Origin: CANIGN01 sp041391385
GTDB taxonomy: Bacteria; Bdellovibrionota; UBA2428
Length of the DNA: 64,000 nucleotides
Assembly: GCA_041391385.1 (NCBI GenBank)
Contig: JAWKOD010000002.1
Span: 372,001-436,000, forward strand
Direction: 5' to 3'
Part shown: piece after piece, positions 53,578 to 61,182 of the stretch
Position numbering within the stretch: position 1 is the first letter of the stretch
Layout: every line of letters starts with the position of its first letter
Notes under the pieces: generated by a model
What the model saw: the letters and a program-made list of their open reading frames with translations, nothing else
Database searches by the model: none
Told to the model about the DNA's origin: nothing
Translations under genes and position numbers: made by a program

Positions 53578-54281
53578 AGCGATTTCTCTTTCAGACCTGA
53601 ACTGGGTGAACGGGCCTTGCCCCACCATTTAAGGGCTTCTTGTAAAAGTTGAGTGAGGGGCATTTCAATAAAGTCAGGGTTCTCTTTGCACATTTTAGAA
53701 AAAAGTTCACGGGCTTCGATGGGTTTTACTCCCAATTGTATGAGGGCTTTTTCTAAATCTTGACGATCACTTCCAAAATCAAAGTCAGTTGTGGTCGCGG
53801 TACTTTCTGAGCCAACTTGTATCCCAACAATTCCCAAGAAGTGTTCTTTCTTTTGCTTAAGCCCTAGGGAGATCTTTTCCAAGTTTTTAGGACCAAGGCC
53901 AGAAACTTTCACAGTAGAAATACTTTTGGGATTTTGAATGACTTCGCGAAAGCCACTGAGGCCAAGTTTTCCAACCAAGAGGGCTGCGCTCTTGGGACCA
54001 ATGCCATCAATGCTGCGAAGCTCTTCAAAAAGCGTACGCTCTTTCGGGTTTTCAAAGGCATAGAGAATTTCTTCGTCTTCTCTTAAGAGTTGGCCGAAAA
54101 AGATCCATTGAGCTTCGCCACTAGCGAGGAGTTTATTTCGAAAGCTTTCACTTAAGACTTCGATGACAAAGGCTTGTTGGCCGCTTTCAACTACGACTTG
54201 AGTTTCATTTTGTAGGTTCGAAGTCCAATCTTTTCTTGCGACCGCGTGGAGAGAATAAAGGGGACCGAGTCTTGAAGCCAT
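53574..54281 (-). CDS. ruvA: Holliday junction DNA-binding protein RuvA
   Basis: About 235 residues. The N-terminal OB-fold starts MASRLGPLYSL rather than the usual MIGRLRG, followed by REDEEILYAF (RuvA family REDA-LYGF). HhH motifs are LRSIDGIGPKSAALLVGKLG and VSGLGPKNLEKI, and the C-terminal domain III binds RuvB. The start at 54281 is chosen by alignment to the family. It makes a 77-base overlap with ruvC. Upstream ATGs would add non-homologous residues. Confidence 0.85.
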   Translation of the reverse strand: MASRLGPLYSLHAVARKDWTSNLQNETQVVVESGQQAFVIEVLSESFRNKLLASGEAQWIFFGQLLREDEEILYAFENPKERTLFEELRSIDGIGPKSAALLVGKLGLSGFREVIQNPKSISTVKVSGLGPKNLEKISLGLKQKKEHFLGIVGIQVGSESTATTTDFDFGSDRQDLEKALIQLGVKPIEARELFSKMCKENPDFIEMPLTQLLQEALKWWGKARSPSSGLKEKSL

Positions 54282-54816
54282 TAGTTCTGTTATGAACAAC
54301 CGCAGCGCTTGTGGCAATAGCGAGTGCATCAAAAGCGTCGCTTGAAAATTTACAATATTCCTCTGACGCAAAGTTTAATCCCCAACGAAATCCAAGACTC
54401 CGTTTGATGTCGTCCTTTGAGGCAACGCCTTTGCCGGTATTACTTTTTTTAATAAGCGTTGGGCTTAGTTCCACGAGACGCTTTGTGGCTTCTCCAAGAT
54501 GAGTGTAAACCGCTAGGCGTAGGACACCTCGGGCTTCGCTCAAAGTGAGAGAGGAGGGGATGTTTTTAAAGACGACGGCTTTTTCAATTCCCACAATGTG
54601 TGGGTTCCATTTTTTGATAACAACGGAAGATTCTTCAAAGAGTCGTTCAAGTCTTTCACCTAAGCTTAGAGTGGGTGCAAGTTGCCAAACGCCCCAGTCT
54701 AGGATTTTTAATGTTTGGGTACCCTGTTGGGTGATTTCTAAAACGCAATAGCCTGTTTTTCGAGTTCCTGGATCGAGTCCTAAAACAATGCGTGAATTCT
54801 TGCTTGCAATCGTCAT
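54205..54816 (-). CDS. ruvC: Holliday junction resolvase RuvC
   Basis: A 203-residue nuclease: first catalytic Asp in VLGLDPGTRKTGY, Glu in VGIEKAVVF, and the final acidic pair in SSDAFDALAIA. The catalytic core ends near residue 178. A basic ~25-residue tail (RTNGFKTRSPLFSPRGRKKR...) extends beyond the usual end and overlaps the ruvA reading frame. The start overlaps the small membrane gene by four bases. Confidence 0.92.
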   Translation of the reverse strand: MTIASKNSRIVLGLDPGTRKTGYCVLEITQQGTQTLKILDWGVWQLAPTLSLGERLERLFEESSVVIKKWNPHIVGIEKAVVFKNIPSSLTLSEARGVLRLAVYTHLGEATKRLVELSPTLIKKSNTGKGVASKDDIKRSLGFRWGLNFASEEYCKFSSDAFDALAIATSAAVVHNRTNGFKTRSPLFSPRGRKKRLDFEPTK

Positions 54817-55034
54817 TCCTTAGATGACCATTGTACCAGTCCAAGGCCTAAGAGAAACTGCACAACAGCTAACATGAGGTATTTTAATTCTAAGCGTGCG
54901 TCATTTGTAGAAACTCCAATATAGAGTGCATAGGGAGCTTGAATAAGAGCGATGAGCTGAAGAAGCTTGCCAAGGTTCCATACAAGGGTTTTTGTCACGG
55001 AACTTTTAAAGCATAGGGGATATGTGGCTGCCAA
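54813..55034 (-). CDS. Small two-helix membrane protein upstream of ruvC
   Basis: A 73-residue protein with two hydrophobic helices (LGKLLQLIALIQAPYALYIGV and LKYLMLAVVQFLLGLGLVQ). It overlaps the ruvC start by four bases, so it is probably the first gene of the ruvCAB operon. Similar small proteins precede ruvC in some related genomes, but I do not know a function. The overlap supports translation. Confidence 0.6.
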   Translation of the reverse strand: MAATYPLCFKSSVTKTLVWNLGKLLQLIALIQAPYALYIGVSTNDARLELKYLMLAVVQFLLGLGLVQWSSKE

Positions 55035-55106
55035 TCATTTTTCTGGGCCAAGGCGAAGAGGAAATTCTTTGCAAGGGGCTAAGACTTGAATAAAGGTAGT
55101 CAATTC

Positions 55107-56045
55107 ATGAAGGTGCAGCTTCTTACTCTCTATTTGCTTGTAAGCATGGGATCCGCTTGGTCTACGGATTGTAGAAGTCAGCTTGGAGGGCTTGAGAAAG
55201 TAGACTTTCGCGGTGGAACTAAAGTTGAAATTGAGGCTACTTTGCTGGAGCTCATTCAACAAACTGGGGCGAATCCAATGGCGCCAGATTACAGACATAT
55301 CCGAGATGGCTCTAGATTTACCCTCGCCGTGCCTGGAGTCTTTTCTTCAGAGTATGGAATGCTTCAATTGAGTTACGAGGTGTATCGATTTGAGGCGCAA
55401 GATTATAAGCCCAGTGCGCATTTAGCATCGTTATTGTTTATTTCTGATAAAGGTGAGCGAAAAGTAATTACTTTTGATCAAGAGGAAATCGGTGTTTTGG
55501 GTCAACGGCCTGTTTTTGCTTCGCTTAGTGGAACTTTGGTTTCTGACTATGTGTTTTTTATGAGACCATTTGCTTCTTCAAAAATGGCAGATGGTTCTTT
55601 GGTGCCAGCGCACAATCTAAACCGATTAGCTCGAGTGCGTTCACTTCAAGAGGCCAAAGATTTGAGGCGACAAGCTCAGCTTATCAATATGAAAAACTTT
55701 TTGGTCGAAGCCTGTAAGCGATATGGGCTGTACACTTTGCTGAGCTTAACGGGGATTAGGCAACTCTTGTTAATGAACTCACGTGAGGACACGGCACAAG
55801 AGGAACTCGAGGAATTAGAAGAGGAAATGAGCGAAGTTAACTCTCAACTCATTTCAGCGGGCATTTCGCTTTTTCATGGAGAAAGTGGCGTTGTCTATTT
55901 ACTCAGGGAAAATGGGGAGTATTTTGAACTCATCGATAAAGACTTGGCCGCACCTCATGCTAACACCGTGTTGGAGCGTTTTGATGGGAAGCTTTTTTTA
56001 GTGAAAGAAAGTAGTCCTCAAGTGATTCTTTTAGAAAAAAAGTGA
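55107..56045 (+). CDS. Hypothetical secreted protein
   Basis: A ~312-residue protein with a signal peptide (QLLTLYLLVSMGSAWS, cleaved before TDC) and a mostly beta N-terminal domain. A helical segment (ARVRSLQEAKDLRRQAQLINMKNF) and an acidic coiled stretch (AQEELEELEEEMSEV) follow. The ATG at 55107 starts the signal peptide. It lies 19 bases upstream of an OsmC-like gene and may share its transcript. Family unknown. Confidence 0.6.
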   Translation: MKVQLLTLYLLVSMGSAWSTDCRSQLGGLEKVDFRGGTKVEIEATLLELIQQTGANPMAPDYRHIRDGSRFTLAVPGVFSSEYGMLQLSYEVYRFEAQDYKPSAHLASLLFISDKGERKVITFDQEEIGVLGQRPVFASLSGTLVSDYVFFMRPFASSKMADGSLVPAHNLNRLARVRSLQEAKDLRRQAQLINMKNFLVEACKRYGLYTLLSLTGIRQLLLMNSREDTAQEELEELEEEMSEVNSQLISAGISLFHGESGVVYLLRENGEYFELIDKDLAAPHANTVLERFDGKLFLVKESSPQVILLEKK

Positions 56046-56064
56046 GTGAAGAAGGAGTAAACAA

Positions 56065-56508
56065 ATGAGCATAAAACTTCAAGTTAAGTGGACCGAGAAA
56101 ATGAAGCTTCAGGCACAAGCTGCTGAAAATCAAATCACAATGGATGCTCATCCACCTTTTGGTCAGGGATCTGCAATGACCCCTAAGGAGTTAGTTGTTG
56201 CGGGGCTTTGTGGATGTACGGGGATGGATGTGCTGGCTCTTTTGAAAAAGCACAAACAGAATTTTACAAGTTTTAACATTGAAGCCAATGTTCCAACAGG
56301 AGAAGGACACCCTGTCGTTTTTTCTAGTGCGGAATTAGTTTTTAAAATTGAAGGTGAAGTCGATCCTCTCGTAGCAGTGGAGTCTGTTAAGTTATCTCAG
56401 ACAAAATACTGTGGGGTAAGTGCAATGCTCTCAAAGTCGTTTCCTATTACATATAAAGTTTTAGTAAATGACACTGAAGTTGGGTCAGGCGAAGCAAGCT
56501 TCGAGTAA
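56065..56508 (+). CDS. OsmC-family protein
   Basis: A 147-residue OsmC/Ohr-superfamily protein with redox cysteines in GLCGCTGMDV and TKYCGVSAML. It differs from the other OsmC gene at 35661 in its N-terminus and lacks the HACPVH loop, so it belongs to a separate branch. Likely peroxide detoxification. AAGGAG at 56050-56055 precedes the start. Confidence 0.85.
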   Translation: MSIKLQVKWTEKMKLQAQAAENQITMDAHPPFGQGSAMTPKELVVAGLCGCTGMDVLALLKKHKQNFTSFNIEANVPTGEGHPVVFSSAELVFKIEGEVDPLVAVESVKLSQTKYCGVSAMLSKSFPITYKVLVNDTEVGSGEASFE

Positions 56509-56560
56509 GCAGTTTTTAATCTTGTTTGATCTTCGGACTGAATTGCATTATCGATGAGTC

Positions 56561-57058
56561 ATGCCTTCTTTTGACGTTGTATCCGAAATCAATTGGCAAT
56601 CTATGGACGATGCCATCAACCAAACTCTTAAAGCGATCATTAACCGTTATGACTTTAAGGGGATAAAAACTGAAATCACGATGGACCAAAAAGAGAAGGC
56701 CATTAAAATATTTTGTAGTGAGGCCTCGAAGATTGAACCAGTAAAAGATATTTTTCATGAAAAGCTTATTCGCAGGGGTGTTCCTTTGTTAGCGATAGAG
56801 TATGGCAAAGAAGAAAAATCGAGCGGATCGGGTATAAAACTTGTTGCAACAGTTGCTGCGGGAGTTACAAAAGAAACAGGCAAGGAAAGTGTAGCTGTGC
56901 TTAAACAGGAAATGAAAAAAGTCCAGGCTCAGATCAATGACGACCGTGTTCGAGTTTCTTCTAAAAGTAGAGATGAACTGCAAGAGGCCATAGCCTTTTT
57001 ACGAACCCAAGAAGACAAGGTTGGAATCCCCCTGCAGTTTAATAATTTTAGAGAGTAG
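56561..57058 (+). CDS. YajQ-family nucleotide-binding protein
   Basis: A 165-residue protein of the UPF0234/YajQ family: start MPSFDVVSEI, then INRYDFKG, FHEKLIRRGV and the C-terminal RVSSKSRDELQEAIAFLR. Members bind RNA or cyclic di-GMP; in some bacteria they act as c-di-GMP effectors on transcription. Cytoplasmic. It follows the OsmC gene by 52 bases. Confidence 0.9.
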   Translation: MPSFDVVSEINWQSMDDAINQTLKAIINRYDFKGIKTEITMDQKEKAIKIFCSEASKIEPVKDIFHEKLIRRGVPLLAIEYGKEEKSSGSGIKLVATVAAGVTKETGKESVAVLKQEMKKVQAQINDDRVRVSSKSRDELQEAIAFLRTQEDKVGIPLQFNNFRE

Positions 57059-57122
57059 GGTACAGGTTGAACTTGTGGTGCTTACGTCAAAGTGGTCAAT
57101 TTTCTTTTAGTTACGCACGAAC

Positions 57123-58589
57123 TTATCTCGATGAAAAGTTTTGAATAGCATTTTGAAAGAGGCCATTCGGATCGTAAGTATCTTTGATTTCTTTTAAGCG
57201 TTGAACGTTGTCTCCAAAATATCTTGAGAGAGGCCTGTCGAGATCAGCATCGCAATAGTTATAATAACAATAACCCGAGAAATGAGGGTTGATGTTTTGG
57301 TAAATCCTGTTCATGAGATTCAATTGTTGAGAGGATGAGGTGGCGCCTCCCCACTGAGTGTAATATTGAACGCTATAGAGCGCTTTACGGTGAAAAAATG
57401 CAGTATCCTCGCTGGATTTGTCTGCAACAGCGCCGCCGTCACTATCGAACATTAAGGCAACCGTTGATCCAGAAGGAATATTGTCGAGTTCACTTTGAAT
57501 AGCTGACATCGCATCACGATCTAGTGCTTTGTAGGCGTAACTTGATTTAGCTTTAAATTTCACAGGGGGATCTTCACCACCTGCAAAATAGTTAGCAGCA
57601 TCTAAGAAAGTTCTTCTTTGAAGATTGGTTTGGCTTGGGCGTCCCACGACATATGGACGAATAAGTTCGCGGGCTTCTTGTTCAGTCGGGGCGCGAAGGT
57701 TGTCGCGACTTAAAACTTGTCCCACAATTTTCACATCACCCATGCCGTTTGCGTTGCCTACGAGTTTAAATATTGAGGTGACTTGCTTTGATCCTGTTTG
57801 AATTTGCTGCTGCCAGTTTTCAAGGACTTCTTTGTATTGGGAGCGAGGCCACTTAAGTACAAAAGTGTAAACCTCATAGGCACGCTTGAGCGAGAAGTCG
57901 AATTCAGTCACGATTCCGAATTGACCACCACCGCCTCCACGTAAAGCCCAGTAAAGGTCAGGGTTTTCTTGAGAGCTTGCTGTTACAAGTTTTCCATCAG
58001 CAAGAATAACTTTAAATGAATTTACTTGATCGCATGTGAGTCCCCACTGTCTTGCAGAAAGGCCCACGCCGCCCCCAAGGGTTAATCCAGAAAGGCCAAC
58101 TGTTGCACAAGAGCCCGTAGGGATCGCGTATCCATTGCGAAAGAGTTTTTCTATGAGAGATCCAAGTAAGTGTCCGGCGCCAATTTGCGCACGATTGTTT
58201 GCTGTGTCGATATTGAGTTTTTGAAAGGGGCGCATATCTACTACAAGCCCTGAACCAGAACTGAGGCCCTCATAGGAGTGCCCACCCGAGCGACAGTGTA
58301 CGGGAATATCGTTTGTAGAACACCATTCAATAGCTCTTTGTATGGCAACTTCAGAGGAGCCTCTGAGGATTGCAGCGGGTGCTGGTGTCAGGCGTAAATT
58401 AAAAAGTTTTTTGTAAGAGGAGTAATTATTTTCACCCGGAAAACAAAGTTCAGCACCTGTTCCGCTTAAGAGGCCTCGGAGTTCTGCCCAGTTACGCGCA
58501 TCTGCCCAAAGATATTTAAAAGGGCTAAAGGCGAATGCAAGAGCAGAGAGGGTGGCACCTTGCTTTAGAAAGTCTCTTCTTGAAAGCAT
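57123..58589 (-). CDS. Tat-exported FAD-linked oxidoreductase (BBE-type)
   Basis: A 488-residue flavoprotein with a twin-arginine signal (SRRDFLKQGATLSALAFAF). The PCMH-type FAD domain carries both covalent attachment residues: His104 in RSGGHSYEG and Cys161 in GSCATVGLSGLTLGGG. The C-terminal berberine-bridge (BBE) motif is YNYCDADLDRPLSRYFG...RLKEIKDTYDPNGLF. Bicovalent enzymes of this family oxidise sugars, alkaloids or other alcohols using oxygen. Predicted periplasmic. The substrate is unknown; no partner gene is adjacent. Confidence 0.85.
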   Translation of the reverse strand: MLSRRDFLKQGATLSALAFAFSPFKYLWADARNWAELRGLLSGTGAELCFPGENNYSSYKKLFNLRLTPAPAAILRGSSEVAIQRAIEWCSTNDIPVHCRSGGHSYEGLSSGSGLVVDMRPFQKLNIDTANNRAQIGAGHLLGSLIEKLFRNGYAIPTGSCATVGLSGLTLGGGVGLSARQWGLTCDQVNSFKVILADGKLVTASSQENPDLYWALRGGGGGQFGIVTEFDFSLKRAYEVYTFVLKWPRSQYKEVLENWQQQIQTGSKQVTSIFKLVGNANGMGDVKIVGQVLSRDNLRAPTEQEARELIRPYVVGRPSQTNLQRRTFLDAANYFAGGEDPPVKFKAKSSYAYKALDRDAMSAIQSELDNIPSGSTVALMFDSDGGAVADKSSEDTAFFHRKALYSVQYYTQWGGATSSSQQLNLMNRIYQNINPHFSGYCYYNYCDADLDRPLSRYFGDNVQRLKEIKDTYDPNGLFQNAIQNFSSR

Positions 58590-58661
58590 TCAGCTTTATT
58601 AGGTCTTTTGTACCGAGCTTTCGAGATAAATCGTATTTACAGGAGTTGGCGGCTGGGTCCG

Positions 58662-59223
58662 TTATTGAATGGAATAAATGAGTGCACCACCTTTAATTTT
58701 ATCAATAACTTCTTTTGCATACTTCAAATCGAGTGCCGGACAACCCCAGCTTCTTCCAAGAATCTTTCTGTTTTCAGTAACATAGTGGGCTCCGTGAATG
58801 ACAATAAGTCTAGAGAGCGCGTTTTTATTGCTATCGCTTAGGCCTTCAAGTTTGAGGGAGTATCCATTTTGTCCGACATAAGTCGTTGTTGTTTTAAAAA
58901 AGCCAAGAGGGGTCATCTTGGACCCTTCTTTGTCACCAAATAGGGTGGCCTTGCCGGTGTATTTGGGATCAGAGCCTTTACCGTGGGCTACGAGATAGCT
59001 TTTAGTTTTCTTTTCTTTGAGATCGTATAGATGAAAACGTTTCACATTAGAGGCTTGGGAGTAATCAATTACGACAAGATAGTTTTGATTTTTTGAATAA
59101 GTCTTTGTGAGTACTCAGATATTTCTGTGCTTCATTCATTGCATCTTGGGGCAAGCAGAAAATGAGTGGCAATTGTACGCAGATAAAGCAAAGTGCAAGA
59201 AAAAGCCTAGCTACGTGTCTCAA
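58662..59223 (-). pseudogene. Murein L,D-transpeptidase (YkuD-like) gene with one frameshift
   Basis: The 3' part (GTG at 59045 to the stop at 58662) encodes a YkuD/L,D-transpeptidase-like catalytic domain with RLIVIHGAHYV and the catalytic GRSWGCPALD. Upstream sequence YLVVIDYSQASN matches the family but has no start codon in that frame. In the other frame, a TTG at 59221-59223 begins a signal peptide (MRHVARLFLALCFICVQLP) and reads to KDLF. The frames join if one base is removed from the T6 run at 59089-59094, giving a 186-residue secreted protein. Possibly sequence error; if real, a dead gene or the short cytoplasmic form. Confidence 0.8.
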
Positions 59224-59296
59224 TCCAGTGCAGATTATCTCAATAAAACTGAGCTGCCAATTTCATGACCCGATAACTCTGCTAAAATAGAGCTTT

Positions 59297-60749
59297 GTGA
59301 GAAGCCTCTTATAGAAAATCCAAGATCGTTGCCACCATTGGGCCTGCTATTAAAGATTACGAAATGCTTCGAGAGCTCCTACTATTGGGAGTCGATGTTG
59401 TTCGATTGAACTTTTCTCATGGCGATCATGAAACACATTTGAGATCAATTGAGTGGATCCGCAAAGCTTCAAAAGAAATTCACCGTGATGTGGCGATCTT
59501 GGCTGACTTGCAAGGGCCCAAAATTAGAACAAGTATTTTGCCGGGCTTAACGGCATTGTCGCGTGGACAGAGTTTTTATTTTTGTGGAACTTCAGATCGC
59601 TTGTTGCAGGGAGACGGGACATCCACAAAACCACTAGGCATTACTTACCCGCGTTTGGCCTCTGAGTTGAAAGTTGGAGATGTACTTCTCATCGAAGACG
59701 GTCTCACTCGGATGGATGTTGTAAAAACAGATAAGACGAAAAATCTCGTTGAAACAAAAGTAGTTTTTGGGGAATCCATTAACTCTCACAAGGGGGTGAA
59801 TTTTCCTGGAGCTAAATTGAGCGCGAGTGCTGTTACAGAAAAAGACTGGGAAGATATTCAGTTTGGTGTGGAGCACGAGGTAGATTTTTTTGCTCTTTCC
59901 TTTGTTCGCTCCGCACAGGAAGTTAAGAATTTAAAAACGTATGTTCAAAGTAAGGGCTCGGGGATTCAGGTAATAGCAAAAATTGAAATGCCTGAAGCAA
60001 TCGAGCGCATTGATGAGATACTGGCAGCTGCAGATGGAATTATGGTTGCACGCGGTGATTTGGGAGTTGAAATTGGAAATGAAAAAGTTCCACTCGAGCA
60101 AAAGAGGCTCATTAAAAAAGCTCGAGCGAGTGGCAAGCCAGTAATCACAGCAACACAAATGTTAATGAGTATGGTTCTTCAGCCGACGCCGAGTCGCGCT
60201 GAGGCCTCTGACGTTGCAAATGCAGTTTTTGACGGCACTGACGCGCTAATGCTTTCGAACGAAACAGCTAGTGGAGCGTATCCGTTAAAAGTTGTGGAAA
60301 CTATGGATCGAATTATTCAGAGTGCCGAGCAGTATTTAATAAGCTCAGAGTCGGGTGATAATGTTCATGAAGCCAAAGCGCCTTTAGAGTCAGCTGCAGT
60401 ATCTCTAGCAAAGCAAGTGAATGCAAAGGCTTTAACGTGTTTAACTCGTAGCGGGCATACAGCTCGTAACCTAGCAAGATTTCAGCCCTCAATTGGTATT
60501 TATGCTTTTGTTGAGAGTGAAAAAGTTCGGAGACAATTAGCGCTTTCAAAAGGCGTTTTTGTTGTGCCTTGGAAAGAAATCAAAAGTCAGGATTATACTG
60601 TATTTGATGATATGGCTGCAGAGCTTGGACGTTTGGGTATACTTAAAAAAGGAGATACCTCTGTTTTTGTTGCAGGCATACCTACTTCTCAAAAACAGGG
60701 AACTTCGAATACAATTGCTATGAGAAAATACGGAGAAATAGTTGAGTAA
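59297..60749 (+). pseudogene. pyk: Pyruvate kinase gene with an apparent frameshift near the start
   Basis: The frame from ATG 59364 (461 codons) is a pyruvate kinase that lacks the usual first ~20 residues. Upstream in the same frame the sequence reads RKSKIVATIGPAIKDYE, the universal N-terminus, but no ATG, GTG or TTG occurs before a TGA at 59298-59300. A GTG at 59297 in another frame reads VRSLL and joins if one T at 59312 is dropped, giving 483 residues. The rest is intact: VRLNFSHGD, ADLQGPKIRT, VIAKIEMPEA, GIMVARGDLGVE, TATQML and ALMLSNETASGAYP. It converts phosphoenolpyruvate to pyruvate with ATP formation. Confidence 0.85.
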
Positions 60750-60750
60750 T

Positions 60751-61119
60751 ATGGATGCTCTAAAGCGGTTTTTTAGTATTGAGAAGTGGACCTATAAGGA
60801 GCTTCTGATTTTTTTAGCAGCCTTTTTACTTCTTAACTTATTATCACCGAGGGGATTCGTTCAGTGGATACTTATTCAGCAAGATATAAGACGAGTAAAA
60901 AATGAAATGCAGGACACCAAGGAGAGGCTTGCTGACTTGGAAGCCGAGATAAAGGCCTTTCAACGATCAGACCTTATTAAAGAGCAAAAAATTAGGGAGT
61001 TGGGTTACCTTAAACCTGATGAGATTAGCTTGGAGTTTGTGGACTCAGCCCGACGCGATTCTCAAGAAGAGGCGGCTCGTCGCCGCGAGGCTCAGGATAA
61101 AGAAAAGCAAGCTAGATAA
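60751..61119 (+). CDS. FtsB/DivIC-like septum protein
   Basis: A ~122-residue protein with one N-terminal membrane helix (LLIFLAAFLLLNLL) followed by a coiled coil (VKNEMQDTKERLADLEAEIKAFQRSD), a conserved-looking RELGYLKPDEISLEF and a basic/acidic tail. This is the layout of FtsB/DivIC division proteins, in which the coiled coil binds FtsL and FtsQ. Start 60751 is one base after the pyk stop; a TTG nine bases upstream is less likely. Confidence 0.8.
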   Translation: MDALKRFFSIEKWTYKELLIFLAAFLLLNLLSPRGFVQWILIQQDIRRVKNEMQDTKERLADLEAEIKAFQRSDLIKEQKIRELGYLKPDEISLEFVDSARRDSQEEAARRREAQDKEKQAR

Positions 61120-61182
61120 TTGCTGGAACAGGGCGTGCCCTAAGCTTGACTCGAGGCGTTATCTTGTTTAGCTTGGCGAACG

